Positions 39,892-48,506 of a stretch of DNA of 64,000 bases are shown one piece after another. Origin of the DNA: Bacillota bacterium. Lineage in GTDB: Bacteria > Bacillota > Clostridia > Peptostreptococcales > Anaerovoracaceae. A model generated the notes under the pieces. That model did no database searches, was not told the origin of the DNA, and worked only from the letters and a program-made list of their open reading frames with translations. Position numbers and translations under genes: made by a program. The stretch is from positions 62,001 through 126,000 of the forward strand of contig JAFRYI010000010.1 in the NCBI GenBank assembly GCA_017437745.1. Reading direction: 5' to 3'. Within the stretch, counting starts at the first letter, position 1; each line of letters starts with the position of its first letter.

Positions 39892-40586
39892 CACAGGAAC
39901 ACCGCCTGTACTATCTCTATCACCGCAATGCCCAGCACCCAGGAGCTGAGAACGTCGCTGGGCCAGTGGACGCCTACGTAGATGCGGGAAAGCCCCATGA
40001 ACACTATGTAGAGTATCAGCAGGGTGTTTACCAGCTTGCGCTTGCCGTTGCTGCGGATGTAGGCCTCGGCGGGTCTGGGATGCTTCCTGTAGATCGGAAG
40101 CGACGCGCCCTTGGTCTTGTAATAGTAGGCGAACAGCAGGATCAGGAAGGTCCAAGCCACAAGGCTTGTAAGCGAATGTCCGCTGGGGAAGCTCCAGCCG
40201 TCCTGGACCAGCAGGTGCACAGAAACGTCCGGCCTGGGCCTGCAGAACGTATATTTAAGTCCCTGGTATATGCCTACGCAGAACAGGCAGGTGCAGGACA
40301 TCGGTATGCCGAAGGAAAAGCGCGTCTTGCGGAAAAGCAGCAGGATGGCGCAGATGACCGTAGGTACCGGCCAGTTGCCGCTGTAGGAGAACGGTACCAG
40401 TATCTTGGTAAGCCAGTCGCGCCGCAGGCTGAAGAAGAACTTCTGGACAGCGGCGTCGAAGCCGTCCATCCTTCCCGTCATCATCAGCCAGGTTATGAGC
40501 GCGAACACCGCTACGGAGAGCGCTATCTTTATTATCCTTACGCTGCCGAATCTTTTGGCAGGAACAGTCTGCAGATTTTCTTCCAT
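39891..40586 (-). CDS. PAP2-family membrane phosphatase
   Basis: A 231-residue membrane protein with about five to six helices and the three PAP2 motifs: 'KYTFCRPRP' (~110-118), 'PSGHSLTS' (~134-141) and 'SRIYVGVHWPSDV' (~199-211). It probably dephosphorylates a lipid such as undecaprenyl diphosphate or phosphatidate; the sequence does not distinguish. AAAGGCGG precedes the start. Translationally coupled to chorismate mutase, an odd pairing that may be chance. Confidence 0.93.
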   Translation of the reverse strand: MEENLQTVPAKRFGSVRIIKIALSVAVFALITWLMMTGRMDGFDAAVQKFFFSLRRDWLTKILVPFSYSGNWPVPTVICAILLLFRKTRFSFGIPMSCTCLFCVGIYQGLKYTFCRPRPDVSVHLLVQDGWSFPSGHSLTSLVAWTFLILLFAYYYKTKGASLPIYRKHPRPAEAYIRSNGKRKLVNTLLILYIVFMGLSRIYVGVHWPSDVLSSWVLGIAVIEIVQAVFL

Positions 40587-40664
40587 TAGGTCCGCCTTTC
40601 TTGTAAAAAACTTGCGTTTAGTATATCATAAAGTGTTGTAAATATAAACTGATGGAGGTCCAAC

Positions 40665-41585
40665 ATGAAGAAAAAACCCATACTCGTTATAATGGCCGCC
40701 GGCATGGGAAGCCGTTACGGCGGACTTAAGCAGATCGATCCCATAGGACCGGCCGGAGAGATAATCATAGATTACTCGCTCTACGACGCAAAGGCGGCCG
40801 GATTCGAGACCGTCATCTGCATCATCAAGCATTCCATAGAGGAAGATTTCAAGGCCCTCATGGAACGCGGCGCTGCAAAGCACCTGAACATCAAGTACGC
40901 TTATCAGGACATCGCCGACATTCCGGAAGGCTTCGAGATCCCGGAAGGCCGCGAGAAGCCCTGGGGCACCGGCCACGCCATTCTGGCGGCAAGGGACATG
41001 ATCGACGCACCGTTCGCGGTCATAAACGCGGACGACTACTACGGACGCGAAGTGTTCAAAAACATGTACAATTACCTTAAGAATGCAAAGGACGGCGAGT
41101 TCTACGACTACTGCATGGCCGGCTATTACATAGAGAATACGCTTACTGAAAACGGCAGCGTGGCACGCGGCGTATGCGTTACCAAGGACGGCTATCTGGA
41201 GCACCTTGACGAGCGCACTAAGATCCAGTGGCAGAACGGAAAGATCGTCTTCACCGAGGACGACGGCAAGACCTGGACGGAAGTAGCTCCCGGAACGCCG
41301 GTATCCATGAACTTCTTCGGATTCACACCCAGCATCATGACAGAGCTTAAGGAAAGGTTCCCCGCGGCGCTGGAGAAGATCCTTAAGGAGAACCCGCTGA
41401 AGGGCGAATTCTTCATCCCGATCGTTACGAGCGACCTGGTAGCCGAGGGCAAGGCCAAGGTAAAGGTTCTGGACGCTCCGGACCGCTGGTACGGAGTTAC
41501 CTATAAGGAGGACCGCCCCGTTGTCGTAGCGCAGATGCAGAAGATGACGGACGAAGGGCTCTACCCCGCAGACCTCTGGAAATAA
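40665..41585 (+). CDS. Nucleotidyltransferase-family protein (NTP_transferase-like)
   Basis: A 306-residue protein. The N-terminal nucleotide-binding signature is 'ILVIMAAGMGSRYGGLKQID', followed by 'PAGEIIIDYSLYDAKAAGFE' and 'APFAVINADDYYG' (the metal-binding Asp pair). Later blocks ('SMNFFGFTPSIMTELKERFP', 'GEFFIPIVTSDLV') are specific to a clostridial group. It resembles sugar-1-phosphate nucleotidyltransferases, so it probably makes an NDP-sugar for the envelope; the sugar is unknown. GGAGG precedes the start. Followed by a hairpin at 41598-41621 and the M42 peptidase cluster. Confidence 0.88.
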   Translation: MKKKPILVIMAAGMGSRYGGLKQIDPIGPAGEIIIDYSLYDAKAAGFETVICIIKHSIEEDFKALMERGAAKHLNIKYAYQDIADIPEGFEIPEGREKPWGTGHAILAARDMIDAPFAVINADDYYGREVFKNMYNYLKNAKDGEFYDYCMAGYYIENTLTENGSVARGVCVTKDGYLEHLDERTKIQWQNGKIVFTEDDGKTWTEVAPGTPVSMNFFGFTPSIMTELKERFPAALEKILKENPLKGEFFIPIVTSDLVAEGKAKVKVLDAPDRWYGVTYKEDRPVVVAQMQKMTDEGLYPADLWK

Positions 41586-41597
41586 ACGCAGATCGAC

Positions 41598-41621
41598 GGA
41601 CCCGCTTCTTTAAGCGGGTCC
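41598..41621 (+). terminator. Hairpin, possible weak terminator
   Basis: GGACCCGCTT / AAGCGGGTCC with a 4-base loop. Only TCTC follows, so termination may be partial and the M42 genes may be read through. Confidence 0.5.
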
Positions 41622-41650
41622 TCTCGGCAAATAGGCCAAAAGATCAGATA

Positions 41651-42688
41651 ATGGATATAAAGAAATACATAAAACTGTTATGCGAGGCCGCCGGCCCCAC
41701 CGGCTTCGAACGTCCGGTGGCCCGTCTGGCTGCGGAGGCCATAGCGCCGTTTGCGGACGAGGTAAGCATCGACACGCTGGCAAACGTCGTGGCTGTTAAG
41801 CGCTGCGGCATTCCGGACGCTCACAAGCTGCTGCTCGCAGCGCATCTGGACGAGGTGGGCCTTGTGGTCACCGGCCATGAGGACGGTTTCCTGTGCGTAG
41901 GACAGATAGGCGGGCTTGATCCGCGTGTCCTGCCGGACAGGGACCTTCTGGTCCTTACGGATCCGCCCAGGCTTGGCGTTGTCTGCGTGCAGCCTCCCCA
42001 CGTGCTTAAGGCGGAAGACATGTCAAAAGCCATTAAGCAGGAAGACCTGCGCGTAGACGTGGGACTTACGCAGGAACAGGCCGTACGCGAAGTGCCTATA
42101 GGCACGCCGGTGGTCTACCGCACGGAAGGCTTCGACCTTCTGAACGGACGCTACGTAAGCAAGACTCTGGACGACCGCGCAAGCTTTGCCGCGCTCATCC
42201 GCGTTGCGGAGCTTATAAAGGACAAGAAGCTCCCCTGGGACGTGTACTTCATCGGAAGCAGCGGTGAGGAACGATCCGAGGGCGGTGCTCCCGCGGCGGC
42301 TTACGAAACGGACGCGGACGTCTGCATCGCGATAGACGTAGGACAGGCCGCGGTACCGGATTCGACCCCGGACGTAATAGCAGACCTCGGAAAAGGCCCT
42401 CTGCTTAAAGTCGGGCCGAACTTCACCAGGCACGTTGAGAAGCGCCTTACCGCGCTTGCGGAAAATGAGCAGATACCGCTGCAGCGCGTCGCGACACCCG
42501 GAAGATCCGGAACGGACGCGTGGTTCATGCACATAGTAAAAGGCGGCGTGGCATCCGCCATAGTGGAGTTCCCGCTTCGCTACATGCATTCCCCCACGGA
42601 GTGCCTGGACTTCGGTGATGTGGAACTGACAGCAAGGCTTCTCGCGGCCTACGCGCTCGACCCCGGAAAGGAGGCCCTGGAATGCTGA
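41651..42688 (+). CDS. M42 family aminopeptidase, copy 1 of a three-gene cluster
   Basis: A 345-residue M42 peptidase. Ligands: His in 'LLLAAHLDEVGLVV', Asp in 'SKTLDDRASFAALI', catalytic Glu pair in 'IGSSGEERSEGG', Asp in 'CIAIDVGQAA' and His in 'LRYMHSPTECLD'. Members are large self-assembled aminopeptidases with metal-dependent specificity. In the third ligand block it has 'GEERSEGG' where the two neighbours have 'QEEVG', so the substrate preference may differ. A weak ribosome site (AAAGATCAGATA). It overlaps copy 2 by seven bases. Confidence 0.93.
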   Translation: MDIKKYIKLLCEAAGPTGFERPVARLAAEAIAPFADEVSIDTLANVVAVKRCGIPDAHKLLLAAHLDEVGLVVTGHEDGFLCVGQIGGLDPRVLPDRDLLVLTDPPRLGVVCVQPPHVLKAEDMSKAIKQEDLRVDVGLTQEQAVREVPIGTPVVYRTEGFDLLNGRYVSKTLDDRASFAALIRVAELIKDKKLPWDVYFIGSSGEERSEGGAPAAAYETDADVCIAIDVGQAAVPDSTPDVIADLGKGPLLKVGPNFTRHVEKRLTALAENEQIPLQRVATPGRSGTDAWFMHIVKGGVASAIVEFPLRYMHSPTECLDFGDVELTARLLAAYALDPGKEALEC

Positions 42689-43785
42689 GAACATTAAAAA
42701 CGCTCTGCCTTCTTAACGGCATCTCCGGAAACGAAGACGAAGTACGCGAGTACATAAAGGCCCGCGCTCTTAAATACACGGACGACGTGCGTACGGACCG
42801 CATGGGCAACCTGATAGTCGTAAAACACGCAGCCGGAAATGGCTGCGCAACTGCCGGACAAAAATGCTGCCCGGCGCCGGAACTGAACAGCGAACGATGC
42901 GGCAATAAACTTCCGAAGCTGATGATAGCCGCCCACATGGACGAGGTCGGATTCATGGTAACGCGCGTAACGGAAAAGGGTTACCTTGGATTCGCGCCGG
43001 TAGGCGGCATAGACCCGCGCGTGGCGTTCAACAGACGCGTCTGCGTGGGCGAAAAGAAACTGAACGGCGTTACCGGACTTAAGGCCGTACATCAGACGCC
43101 TGCAGAGCTAAGGACGGAGATCCCCAAGTGGCCCTCCATGTACATAGACATAGGCGCAAAGGACAGGGCGGAGGCCGAAGCGCTGGTGCAGATAGGCGAC
43201 AGCATCGCTTTCCACAGCGACTTCGTGCGGTTCGGCAAAGCCGACGGCTTCGTAAAGGCCAAGGCCATAGACGACCACTACGGCTGCGCCGTAATGCTTA
43301 AGCTTATCGAAAAGGACCTGCCGATGGACGTTACCTTCGTGTTTACCGTCCAGGAAGAGGTCGGGACCAGAGGAGCGACCGCTGCTGCCTACAGCGTGGC
43401 TCCGGACATGGCGCTGATCCTGGAGGGAACCACCTCCGCGGACCTTGCCGGAGTGGAAGGCCACAAGAAAGTGACCTGTCTGGGCGACGGACCGGTGCTG
43501 GGATTCATGGATGCCGGAACCATCTACGACAGAGGACTCTTCGAAGCCCTGAGGGATCTTGCAACTGAAAACAAGTTGCCGTGGCAGATCAAGGGCAGGA
43601 TAGCAGGCGGGACTGACGCCGCAGCAGTGCAGAAAAGCCGCGCAGGCGTAAGAGTCGCAAGCATCGCGGCCCCTGTCCGCAGCATCCACTGCCCCAACAG
43701 CGTGGCTAAGATCTCGGACATGAAAGCCGGACTTAAGCTGGCGGAGCTCTTCATAGACGCCGTGGCATCCGGAAGGATAAAGTAG
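42682..43785 (+). CDS. M42 family aminopeptidase, copy 2, with a Cys-rich insertion
   Basis: A 367-residue M42 peptidase with all ligands: His in 'MIAAHMDEVGFMV', Asp in 'KAIDDHYGCAVML', Glu pair in 'TVQEEVGTRGA', Asp/Glu in 'ALILEGTTSAD' and His in 'VRSIHCPNSVA'. Between ~50 and ~78, just before the first His, it has ~25 extra residues with four Cys ('CATAGQKCCP' and 'SERCGNK'), absent from copies 1 and 3. Otherwise it is closest to copy 3. The palindrome at 43561-43579 lies in its coding sequence. AAAGGAGG upstream; it overlaps copy 1. Confidence 0.93.
   Translation: MLRTLKTLCLLNGISGNEDEVREYIKARALKYTDDVRTDRMGNLIVVKHAAGNGCATAGQKCCPAPELNSERCGNKLPKLMIAAHMDEVGFMVTRVTEKGYLGFAPVGGIDPRVAFNRRVCVGEKKLNGVTGLKAVHQTPAELRTEIPKWPSMYIDIGAKDRAEAEALVQIGDSIAFHSDFVRFGKADGFVKAKAIDDHYGCAVMLKLIEKDLPMDVTFVFTVQEEVGTRGATAAAYSVAPDMALILEGTTSADLAGVEGHKKVTCLGDGPVLGFMDAGTIYDRGLFEALRDLATENKLPWQIKGRIAGGTDAAAVQKSRAGVRVASIAAPVRSIHCPNSVAKISDMKAGLKLAELFIDAVASGRIK
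43561..43579. repeat. 19-base palindrome inside an M42 gene, family GCAACTG-N5-CAGTTGC
   Basis: Reads GCAACTG-AAAAC-AAGTTGC. It encodes part of 'LATENKLPW', in frame. Confidence 0.6.
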
Positions 43786-43836
43786 CGCTGCTTCGAACAG
43801 TGAAACACCGCTTCCTGAGGCAGAAAGGACCTTGGA

Positions 43837-44880
43837 ATGGATATCATAGAAACACTTAAAACTCTCAACGCCTGCTTCGGACCGTCCGGCTGCGAGGCAG
43901 ACATTCGGAATAAGATCGTAGAACTGGCAGAACCTTTCGCGGACGGGATAGGCACGGACATAATGGGTAACCTGGTCGCCGTAAAATACGCCGGAACGAC
44001 ACGCAGATACTCGGACAACAATATGAACGTCGAGATACCTAACGCTCCGCGACTGATGTTCGCGGCCCACATGGATTCGGTGGGGCTGATCGTAACATAC
44101 ATAGAGGAGAACGGTCTGCTCCGTTTCGCCGCCGTGGGCCTGGTGGATCCGGCCGCCCTTAAGGGCACTCCCGTACGTTTCGGAAACGGGACCGTCGGCA
44201 CGGTCGGCTGGGACTGCGGAGCGGAGAAGCCGGAATTCGACTCCATGTTCATAGACATAGGCGCCTCGAGCCGCAAAGAAGCCGAAAAGCTTGTGCAGAA
44301 GGGCGACATGGCAGTCTACGACACCCCGACCCGCGTTCTGGCCGGCGACTTCGTAGTCTCGCCCTACCTGGACAACAGGGCTGGCGTCGCCGCTCAGCTG
44401 ATGGCGCTGGAAATGCTTAAGAAACCGGCTTACTGCTGCTATTTCGTATTCACGGTGCAGGAAGAAGTAGGCCGCAGAGGCGCCAAACCGGCGGCATTCG
44501 GCACGGATCCGCAGTTCGGCATAGTCTGCGACGCTACTCTTACGGACGACGCGCCCAGGACGAAGCACACCGGCACCGCCATCCCCGGCAAAGGCGCCGC
44601 GATAAAGATAATGGACAAGTCCTTCATCTGCCACCCGGAGATGGTGGAAGCGCTTAAGACCATAGCGGATAAAAAGAAGATCCTGTGGCAGGCCGACGTT
44701 CTTCAGGAAGGCGGCACCGACGGCGCGGAGATACGCAAGACCGCGGGCGGAGTAAGGACCGGCGGAGTATCGATCCCCGTACGCTACGTGCATTCGCCTC
44801 AGGAAGTCTGCAGCGTTAAGGACATAGAAGCCGCGGCTAAGCTTATGGCTGCCTTCGCGGAAACAAAACCGAAGTTCTGA
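43837..44880 (+). CDS. M42 family aminopeptidase, copy 3
   Basis: A 347-residue M42 peptidase. Ligands: His in 'MFAAHMDSVGLIV', Asp in 'PYLDNRAGVAAQLM', Glu pair in 'TVQEEVGRRGA', Asp in 'GIVCDATLTDD' and His in 'VRYVHSPQEVCS'. A 20-residue insert of different sequence ('RRYSDNNMNVEIP') lies at the place where copy 2 has its Cys-rich insert. AGAAAGGACC upstream; 51 bases after copy 2. With copies 1 and 2 it forms a peptide-trimming set. Confidence 0.93.
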   Translation: MDIIETLKTLNACFGPSGCEADIRNKIVELAEPFADGIGTDIMGNLVAVKYAGTTRRYSDNNMNVEIPNAPRLMFAAHMDSVGLIVTYIEENGLLRFAAVGLVDPAALKGTPVRFGNGTVGTVGWDCGAEKPEFDSMFIDIGASSRKEAEKLVQKGDMAVYDTPTRVLAGDFVVSPYLDNRAGVAAQLMALEMLKKPAYCCYFVFTVQEEVGRRGAKPAAFGTDPQFGIVCDATLTDDAPRTKHTGTAIPGKGAAIKIMDKSFICHPEMVEALKTIADKKKILWQADVLQEGGTDGAEIRKTAGGVRTGGVSIPVRYVHSPQEVCSVKDIEAAAKLMAAFAETKPKF

Positions 44881-44947
44881 CGCACCGAACTCCTGCCGGG
44901 CAGCAGACGAATGTCCGCAGCTGGTCTCAAGACCTATAAAATTCCGT

Positions 44948-44981
44948 AAATTAACATAAGAAATATTACATTCGTTAATTT
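44948..44981. repeat. AT-rich inverted repeat AAATTAAC-N18-GTTAATTT
   Basis: Perfect 8-base arms, 23 bases before the GNAT gene. It shares TTAACA...TAAGAAAT with a sequence at ~33594. Confidence 0.5.
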
Positions 44982-45003
44982 TATTTAACAAGAGTACACC
45001 ATC

Positions 45004-45564
45004 ATGAACCACAAAGGCACTAAAACTTTAGAGACCGAGCGTCTCATCCTTAGGCAGTTCACCCTGGACGACGCAGAGGCGATGTACAGAAACTGGGCAA
45101 ACGACCCGGAAGTAACCAGGTTCATGACCTGGCCGCCCTACGAAAACGCGGAGGGCACGCGCAAGAAGCTCCAGCAGTGGGTCGAGGAATACAAAGACCC
45201 GTCCAACTACACCTGGGCCATCGTTCCCAAGGAGCTCGGAGAGCCCATAGGTTCCATTTCCGTGGTGGCAATAGTCGAGGAGCGCGACATCGTAAGCATC
45301 GGCTACTGCATAGGCCGCAAATGGTGGCATCAGGGCATTACCAGCGAAGCTTTCGAGGCGGTGATACGCTTCATGTTCGACGAAGTAGGCGTAAACCGGC
45401 TGGAGGCGCGCCACAACGTCGAAAACCCCAACTCCGGCGGCGTAATGAAAAAGTGCGGCCTCACCTACGAGGGCACCCTGCGCCAGGCAGCAACGGACAA
45501 CACCGGCTTAATGGACCTGAGCGTCTACAGCATACTGCGCAGCGAATACGAGGCCATGGGCTGA
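45004..45564 (+). CDS. GNAT-family N-acetyltransferase, RimJ/RimL-like
   Basis: A 186-residue GNAT enzyme: 'LETERLILRQFTLDDAEAMY', 'WAIVPKELGEPIGSISVVAI', the acetyl-CoA motif 'IGYCIGRKWWHQGITSEAFE', 'GVNRLEARHNVENPNSGGVM' and 'KKCGLTYEGTLRQA'. Members acetylate ribosomal protein N-termini, small amines or antibiotics; the target here is not known. The ribosome site is weak (ACAAGAG). An AT-rich stretch with AAATTAAC-N18-GTTAATTT lies just upstream and may hold the promoter or operator. Confidence 0.92.
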   Translation: MNHKGTKTLETERLILRQFTLDDAEAMYRNWANDPEVTRFMTWPPYENAEGTRKKLQQWVEEYKDPSNYTWAIVPKELGEPIGSISVVAIVEERDIVSIGYCIGRKWWHQGITSEAFEAVIRFMFDEVGVNRLEARHNVENPNSGGVMKKCGLTYEGTLRQAATDNTGLMDLSVYSILRSEYEAMG

Positions 45565-45603
45565 CGGCGCCGCGGCACCGGAGCGACTAACACGAGGATT
45601 TTA

Positions 45604-46479
45604 ATGAAGAAACTGTTTTTACTGGACATGGACGGCACGTTGTACCTGGGCGATCAGCTTTTCGAAGGCACCGCCGAGTTTCTGACGTGGGTGAGCGCAA
45701 GCGGCGGGCAGTACGCCTTCCTTACGAATAACAGCTCGCGCGGGATAGAAGGCTACCTGGCCAAGATGGAGCGCCTGGGGATCCCCCAGAAGGCGTTCAG
45801 TTTCCTGACGTCCACGGACGCGACCATAGACTATCTGAAGAAGACCTACGCACCCTTCGCGCCGGGCAAAGAGAACGATCCGCCCACGTCTTATTACGTC
45901 TGCGGCACGGAAAACCTTAAGAGCCAGCTGCGCGCAGCGGGGCTGAAAGTCCTTGCTGCAGAAGAGCTTTCGGAATTATTCGATACCCGGCGGAAAGTCG
46001 GGGAGTGTGGCAACTGCAATTCAGTTGCGCTCCCTGTGGTCCTGCTTGGCTACGACACGGAACTGACCTACGAAAAGCTGGTCGACTGCGTGCGCCTTCT
46101 GGACATGGGCGCGGACTACGTGTCCACCCACCCGGATCTTGTCTGCCCCACGGAAAACGGCAACGAACCGGACGTGGGCCTTGTCATACACTCGCTTAAG
46201 GTCTGCACCGGCCGCGAACCTGTCATAATCGGCAAGCCTCAGCCGCAGATGGTATATTCCGCGCTCAAGAAGTACGGCGCGGCTCCGGAGGAGACCGTTC
46301 TGATCGGCGACCGCCTCTACACGGACATCGCCTGCGGAAACAACGCCGGCATCGACACTATCCTTGTGCTTTCCGGCGAGGGCACCGTGGAAGACTGCGA
46401 AAAATACGGCGTTAAGCCTACATACATCTTCCGGGACATCGCCGACGTTCTGGCGGCGCTGAAAGAAGGCCTGCTGTAA
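45604..46479 (+). CDS. HAD-IIA hydrolase, NagD-like
   Basis: A 291-residue HAD phosphatase of subfamily IIA. Motif I 'KLFLLDMDGTLYLGDQLFEG', motif II 'AFLTNNSSRGIEGYLAKME', motif III Lys in 'PVIIGKPQPQMVYSALK' and motif IV 'LIGDRLYTDIACGNNAGI' are intact. Relatives include p-nitrophenyl phosphatase and NagD, acting on sugar phosphates or nucleotides. Around ~135-140 it has a 'GECGNCNSVALPVV' stretch encoded by the palindrome 46010-46028. AGGA precedes the start. 39 bases after the GNAT gene. Confidence 0.93.
   Translation: MKKLFLLDMDGTLYLGDQLFEGTAEFLTWVSASGGQYAFLTNNSSRGIEGYLAKMERLGIPQKAFSFLTSTDATIDYLKKTYAPFAPGKENDPPTSYYVCGTENLKSQLRAAGLKVLAAEELSELFDTRRKVGECGNCNSVALPVVLLGYDTELTYEKLVDCVRLLDMGADYVSTHPDLVCPTENGNEPDVGLVIHSLKVCTGREPVIIGKPQPQMVYSALKKYGAAPEETVLIGDRLYTDIACGNNAGIDTILVLSGEGTVEDCEKYGVKPTYIFRDIADVLAALKEGLL
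46010..46028. repeat. 19-base palindrome inside the HAD gene, family GCAACTG-N5-CAGTTGC
   Basis: Reads GCAACTG-CAATT-CAGTTGC with perfect 7-base arms, in frame at a variable loop. Confidence 0.7.
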
Positions 46480-46552
46480 ACCGCGGCGCCATTTTATGAT
46501 ATAATAGAAAAGCTATAAAACGATCCGTTAACGAACCGTAAAGGAGTCGAAA

Positions 46553-47887
46553 ATGAAGCTCAACAACAAACGAACCATTCTCGTGGGACTGGCATTCCTG
46601 TCCATCTGCGCGTTCTGGCAGATGTACGACAACATAGTGCCCCTGATCCTTACAAGGACCTTCCACATGAACGAGACCCTCTCCGGCGTCATTATGGGCG
46701 CGGACAACATTCTCGCTCTGTTCCTGCTTCCGCTGTTCGGATCTCTGTCCGACCGCACCAACACCAAGATCGGTAAGCGCATGCCCTACATAATCTTCGG
46801 TACCGCCTGCGCCATAGTCCTTATGAACATTCTGCCGATCCTGGACAACAGCTATGCGGCGGCGCCCGCAAGCGGGAAAGTCGTGGTGTTCGTTATACTG
46901 CTGGGTCTTCTGCTCATAGCTATGGGCACCTACAGATCGCCGGCCGTAGCTCTTATGCCGGACGTAACGCCCAAGCCGCTTCGCTCCAAAGCCAACGCCA
47001 TAATCAACCTGATGGGCGCTCTGGGCGGAATAATCTATCTGGGGATCACTTCCGTGTTGTACCCCAAGTCCAAGACCGAAGGTCTTGCTCACGTAAACTA
47101 CCAGCCGCTGTTCATAATAGTGGCGGCAATAATGCTCGTAGCGGTCGTAGTGCTTAAGCTTACGACGAACGAGCCAAAGCTGACCGCGGAGAACAAGGCT
47201 CTGGAGGAACAGCATCCCGAATGGAACCTCGCGGAGGACGACGGCTCCGGAAACGAAGCGCTTCCCGCTCCCGTAAAGAAGAGCCTGGGCTTCCTGCTGG
47301 CATCCATAGCGCTTTGGTTCATAGGCTACAACGGCGTTACCACCTGGTTCACCACCTACGCAGCGGAAGTAATGGGGCTCAGCTTGGGACAGGCCTCACT
47401 GGTGCTTACTGTAGCTACCGGCGGCGCTATAGTCTCCTACATCCCGATCGGCATCATCGCATCCAAAGTCGGGCGCAAGAAGACCATACGCCTGGGCTGC
47501 GTACTGCTTGCTGTATGCTTCGCGCTCAGCTACTTCCTTACGACTTCGATGACCAAGGTGACCGCGATAATGTACGTGGTATTCGTTCTGGTAGGATTTG
47601 CCTGGGCGGCAATTAACGTAAACTCCCTGCCGATGGTCGTGGAGATGTGCAAAGGCTCCGACATAGGCAAGTTTACCGGCTACTACTACACAGCTTCCAT
47701 GGCGGCGCAGGTAGTTACCCCGACCGTTGCCGGTACGCTGATGAGGAGCATAGACTACAGAGTGCTCTTCCCGTACGCGGCCGTTTTCATCGCGCTGTCC
47801 TTCGTAACGATGGGCTTCGTAAAGCACGGCGACTCCAAGGCCGAGGCCAAGAAGGGCCTGGAAGCCTACGAGGACATGGACGACTAA
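46553..47887 (+). CDS. MFS transporter, SLC45/GPH-like
   Basis: A 444-residue transporter with 12 predicted helices. The first-half loop 'GSLSDRTNTKIGKRMPYIIF' is the GPH/SLC45 signature ('SD+T.T+.GRR.P'), and 'DVTPKPLRSKANAIINLMGA' is typical of this group. Relatives move sugars, often with a cation. A ~50-residue charged loop separates the halves. TATAAT (~46497) and AAAGGAG lie upstream. It ends with a terminator-like hairpin, right before the rhomboid gene. Confidence 0.9.
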   Translation: MKLNNKRTILVGLAFLSICAFWQMYDNIVPLILTRTFHMNETLSGVIMGADNILALFLLPLFGSLSDRTNTKIGKRMPYIIFGTACAIVLMNILPILDNSYAAAPASGKVVVFVILLGLLLIAMGTYRSPAVALMPDVTPKPLRSKANAIINLMGALGGIIYLGITSVLYPKSKTEGLAHVNYQPLFIIVAAIMLVAVVVLKLTTNEPKLTAENKALEEQHPEWNLAEDDGSGNEALPAPVKKSLGFLLASIALWFIGYNGVTTWFTTYAAEVMGLSLGQASLVLTVATGGAIVSYIPIGIIASKVGRKKTIRLGCVLLAVCFALSYFLTTSMTKVTAIMYVVFVLVGFAWAAINVNSLPMVVEMCKGSDIGKFTGYYYTASMAAQVVTPTVAGTLMRSIDYRVLFPYAAVFIALSFVTMGFVKHGDSKAEAKKGLEAYEDMDD

Positions 47888-47896
47888 AAAACTACG

Positions 47897-47936
47897 GGGG
47901 CGTTTCTGAGGCATCGGTTTCGGAAACGTCCCTTTT
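47897..47936 (+). terminator. Rho-independent terminator directly before the rhomboid gene
   Basis: GGGGCGTTTC / GAAACGTCCC then TTTT, ending nine bases before the next ATG. No Shine-Dalgarno separates them, so read-through may be needed for the next gene, or a separate start exists. Confidence 0.75.
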
Positions 47937-47945
47937 AAACGACTT

Positions 47946-48506
47946 ATGAAGATCAAATTCAACTCGCCGCTGATCCTGGGATTCGTGTTCCTGAGCCTGG
48001 CGGCAATGATCCTGAATATACTGACACACGGAGCAAGCAACCGCCTTGTGTTCATGACCTACCGCAGCTCGCTGGCTGACCCGCTTACCTACGTGCGCTT
48101 CTTCGGGCACGTGCTGGGGCACGCCGGCTGGCAGCACTACATAGGCAACATGACCTACATCCTGCTGCTCGGGCCGATGCTGGAGGAGAAGTACGGCGCC
48201 AAGCGTCTGCTGGGCGTAATTGCGCTTACCGCGCTGATCACCGGACTGGTGAACTTCATCTTTTTTCCGCGCGTGGCGATATGCGGCGCAAGCGGCGTGG
48301 TGTTTGCGTTCATACTCATGACGTCCTTCACCAGCTTCAAGAAAGGCGAGATCCCGGTTACCTTCATCCTGGTGGCTATCGTCTACCTGGGGCAGCAAGT
48401 GTACGATGGATTATTCGTAAAGGACAATATATCGAACATGGCTCACATAGTCGGCGGCATAGTCGGCGCAGTGTCCGGATACATCATGGGAAAGAAGAGA
48501 TCATGA
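47946..48506 (+). CDS. Rhomboid-family intramembrane serine protease
   Basis: A 186-residue protein with six hydrophobic segments. The nucleophile Ser is in 'VAICGASGVVFAFILM' (~115-130) and the catalytic His in 'NISNMAHIVGGIVGAVSGYI' (~160-180). The conserved 'GHAGWQHYIGNMTYILLLGP' precedes them with the usual His/Asn. It cleaves membrane proteins within the bilayer. No ribosome site is visible before the ATG. Its stop overlaps the GDPD start by four bases (ATGA). Confidence 0.9.
   Translation: MKIKFNSPLILGFVFLSLAAMILNILTHGASNRLVFMTYRSSLADPLTYVRFFGHVLGHAGWQHYIGNMTYILLLGPMLEEKYGAKRLLGVIALTALITGLVNFIFFPRVAICGASGVVFAFILMTSFTSFKKGEIPVTFILVAIVYLGQQVYDGLFVKDNISNMAHIVGGIVGAVSGYIMGKKRS

Noticed and set aside
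43108-45012. Long minus-strand open frame opposite the M42 genes
   Set aside because: Shadow of three clear plus-strand M42 genes; its translation has no family resemblance.
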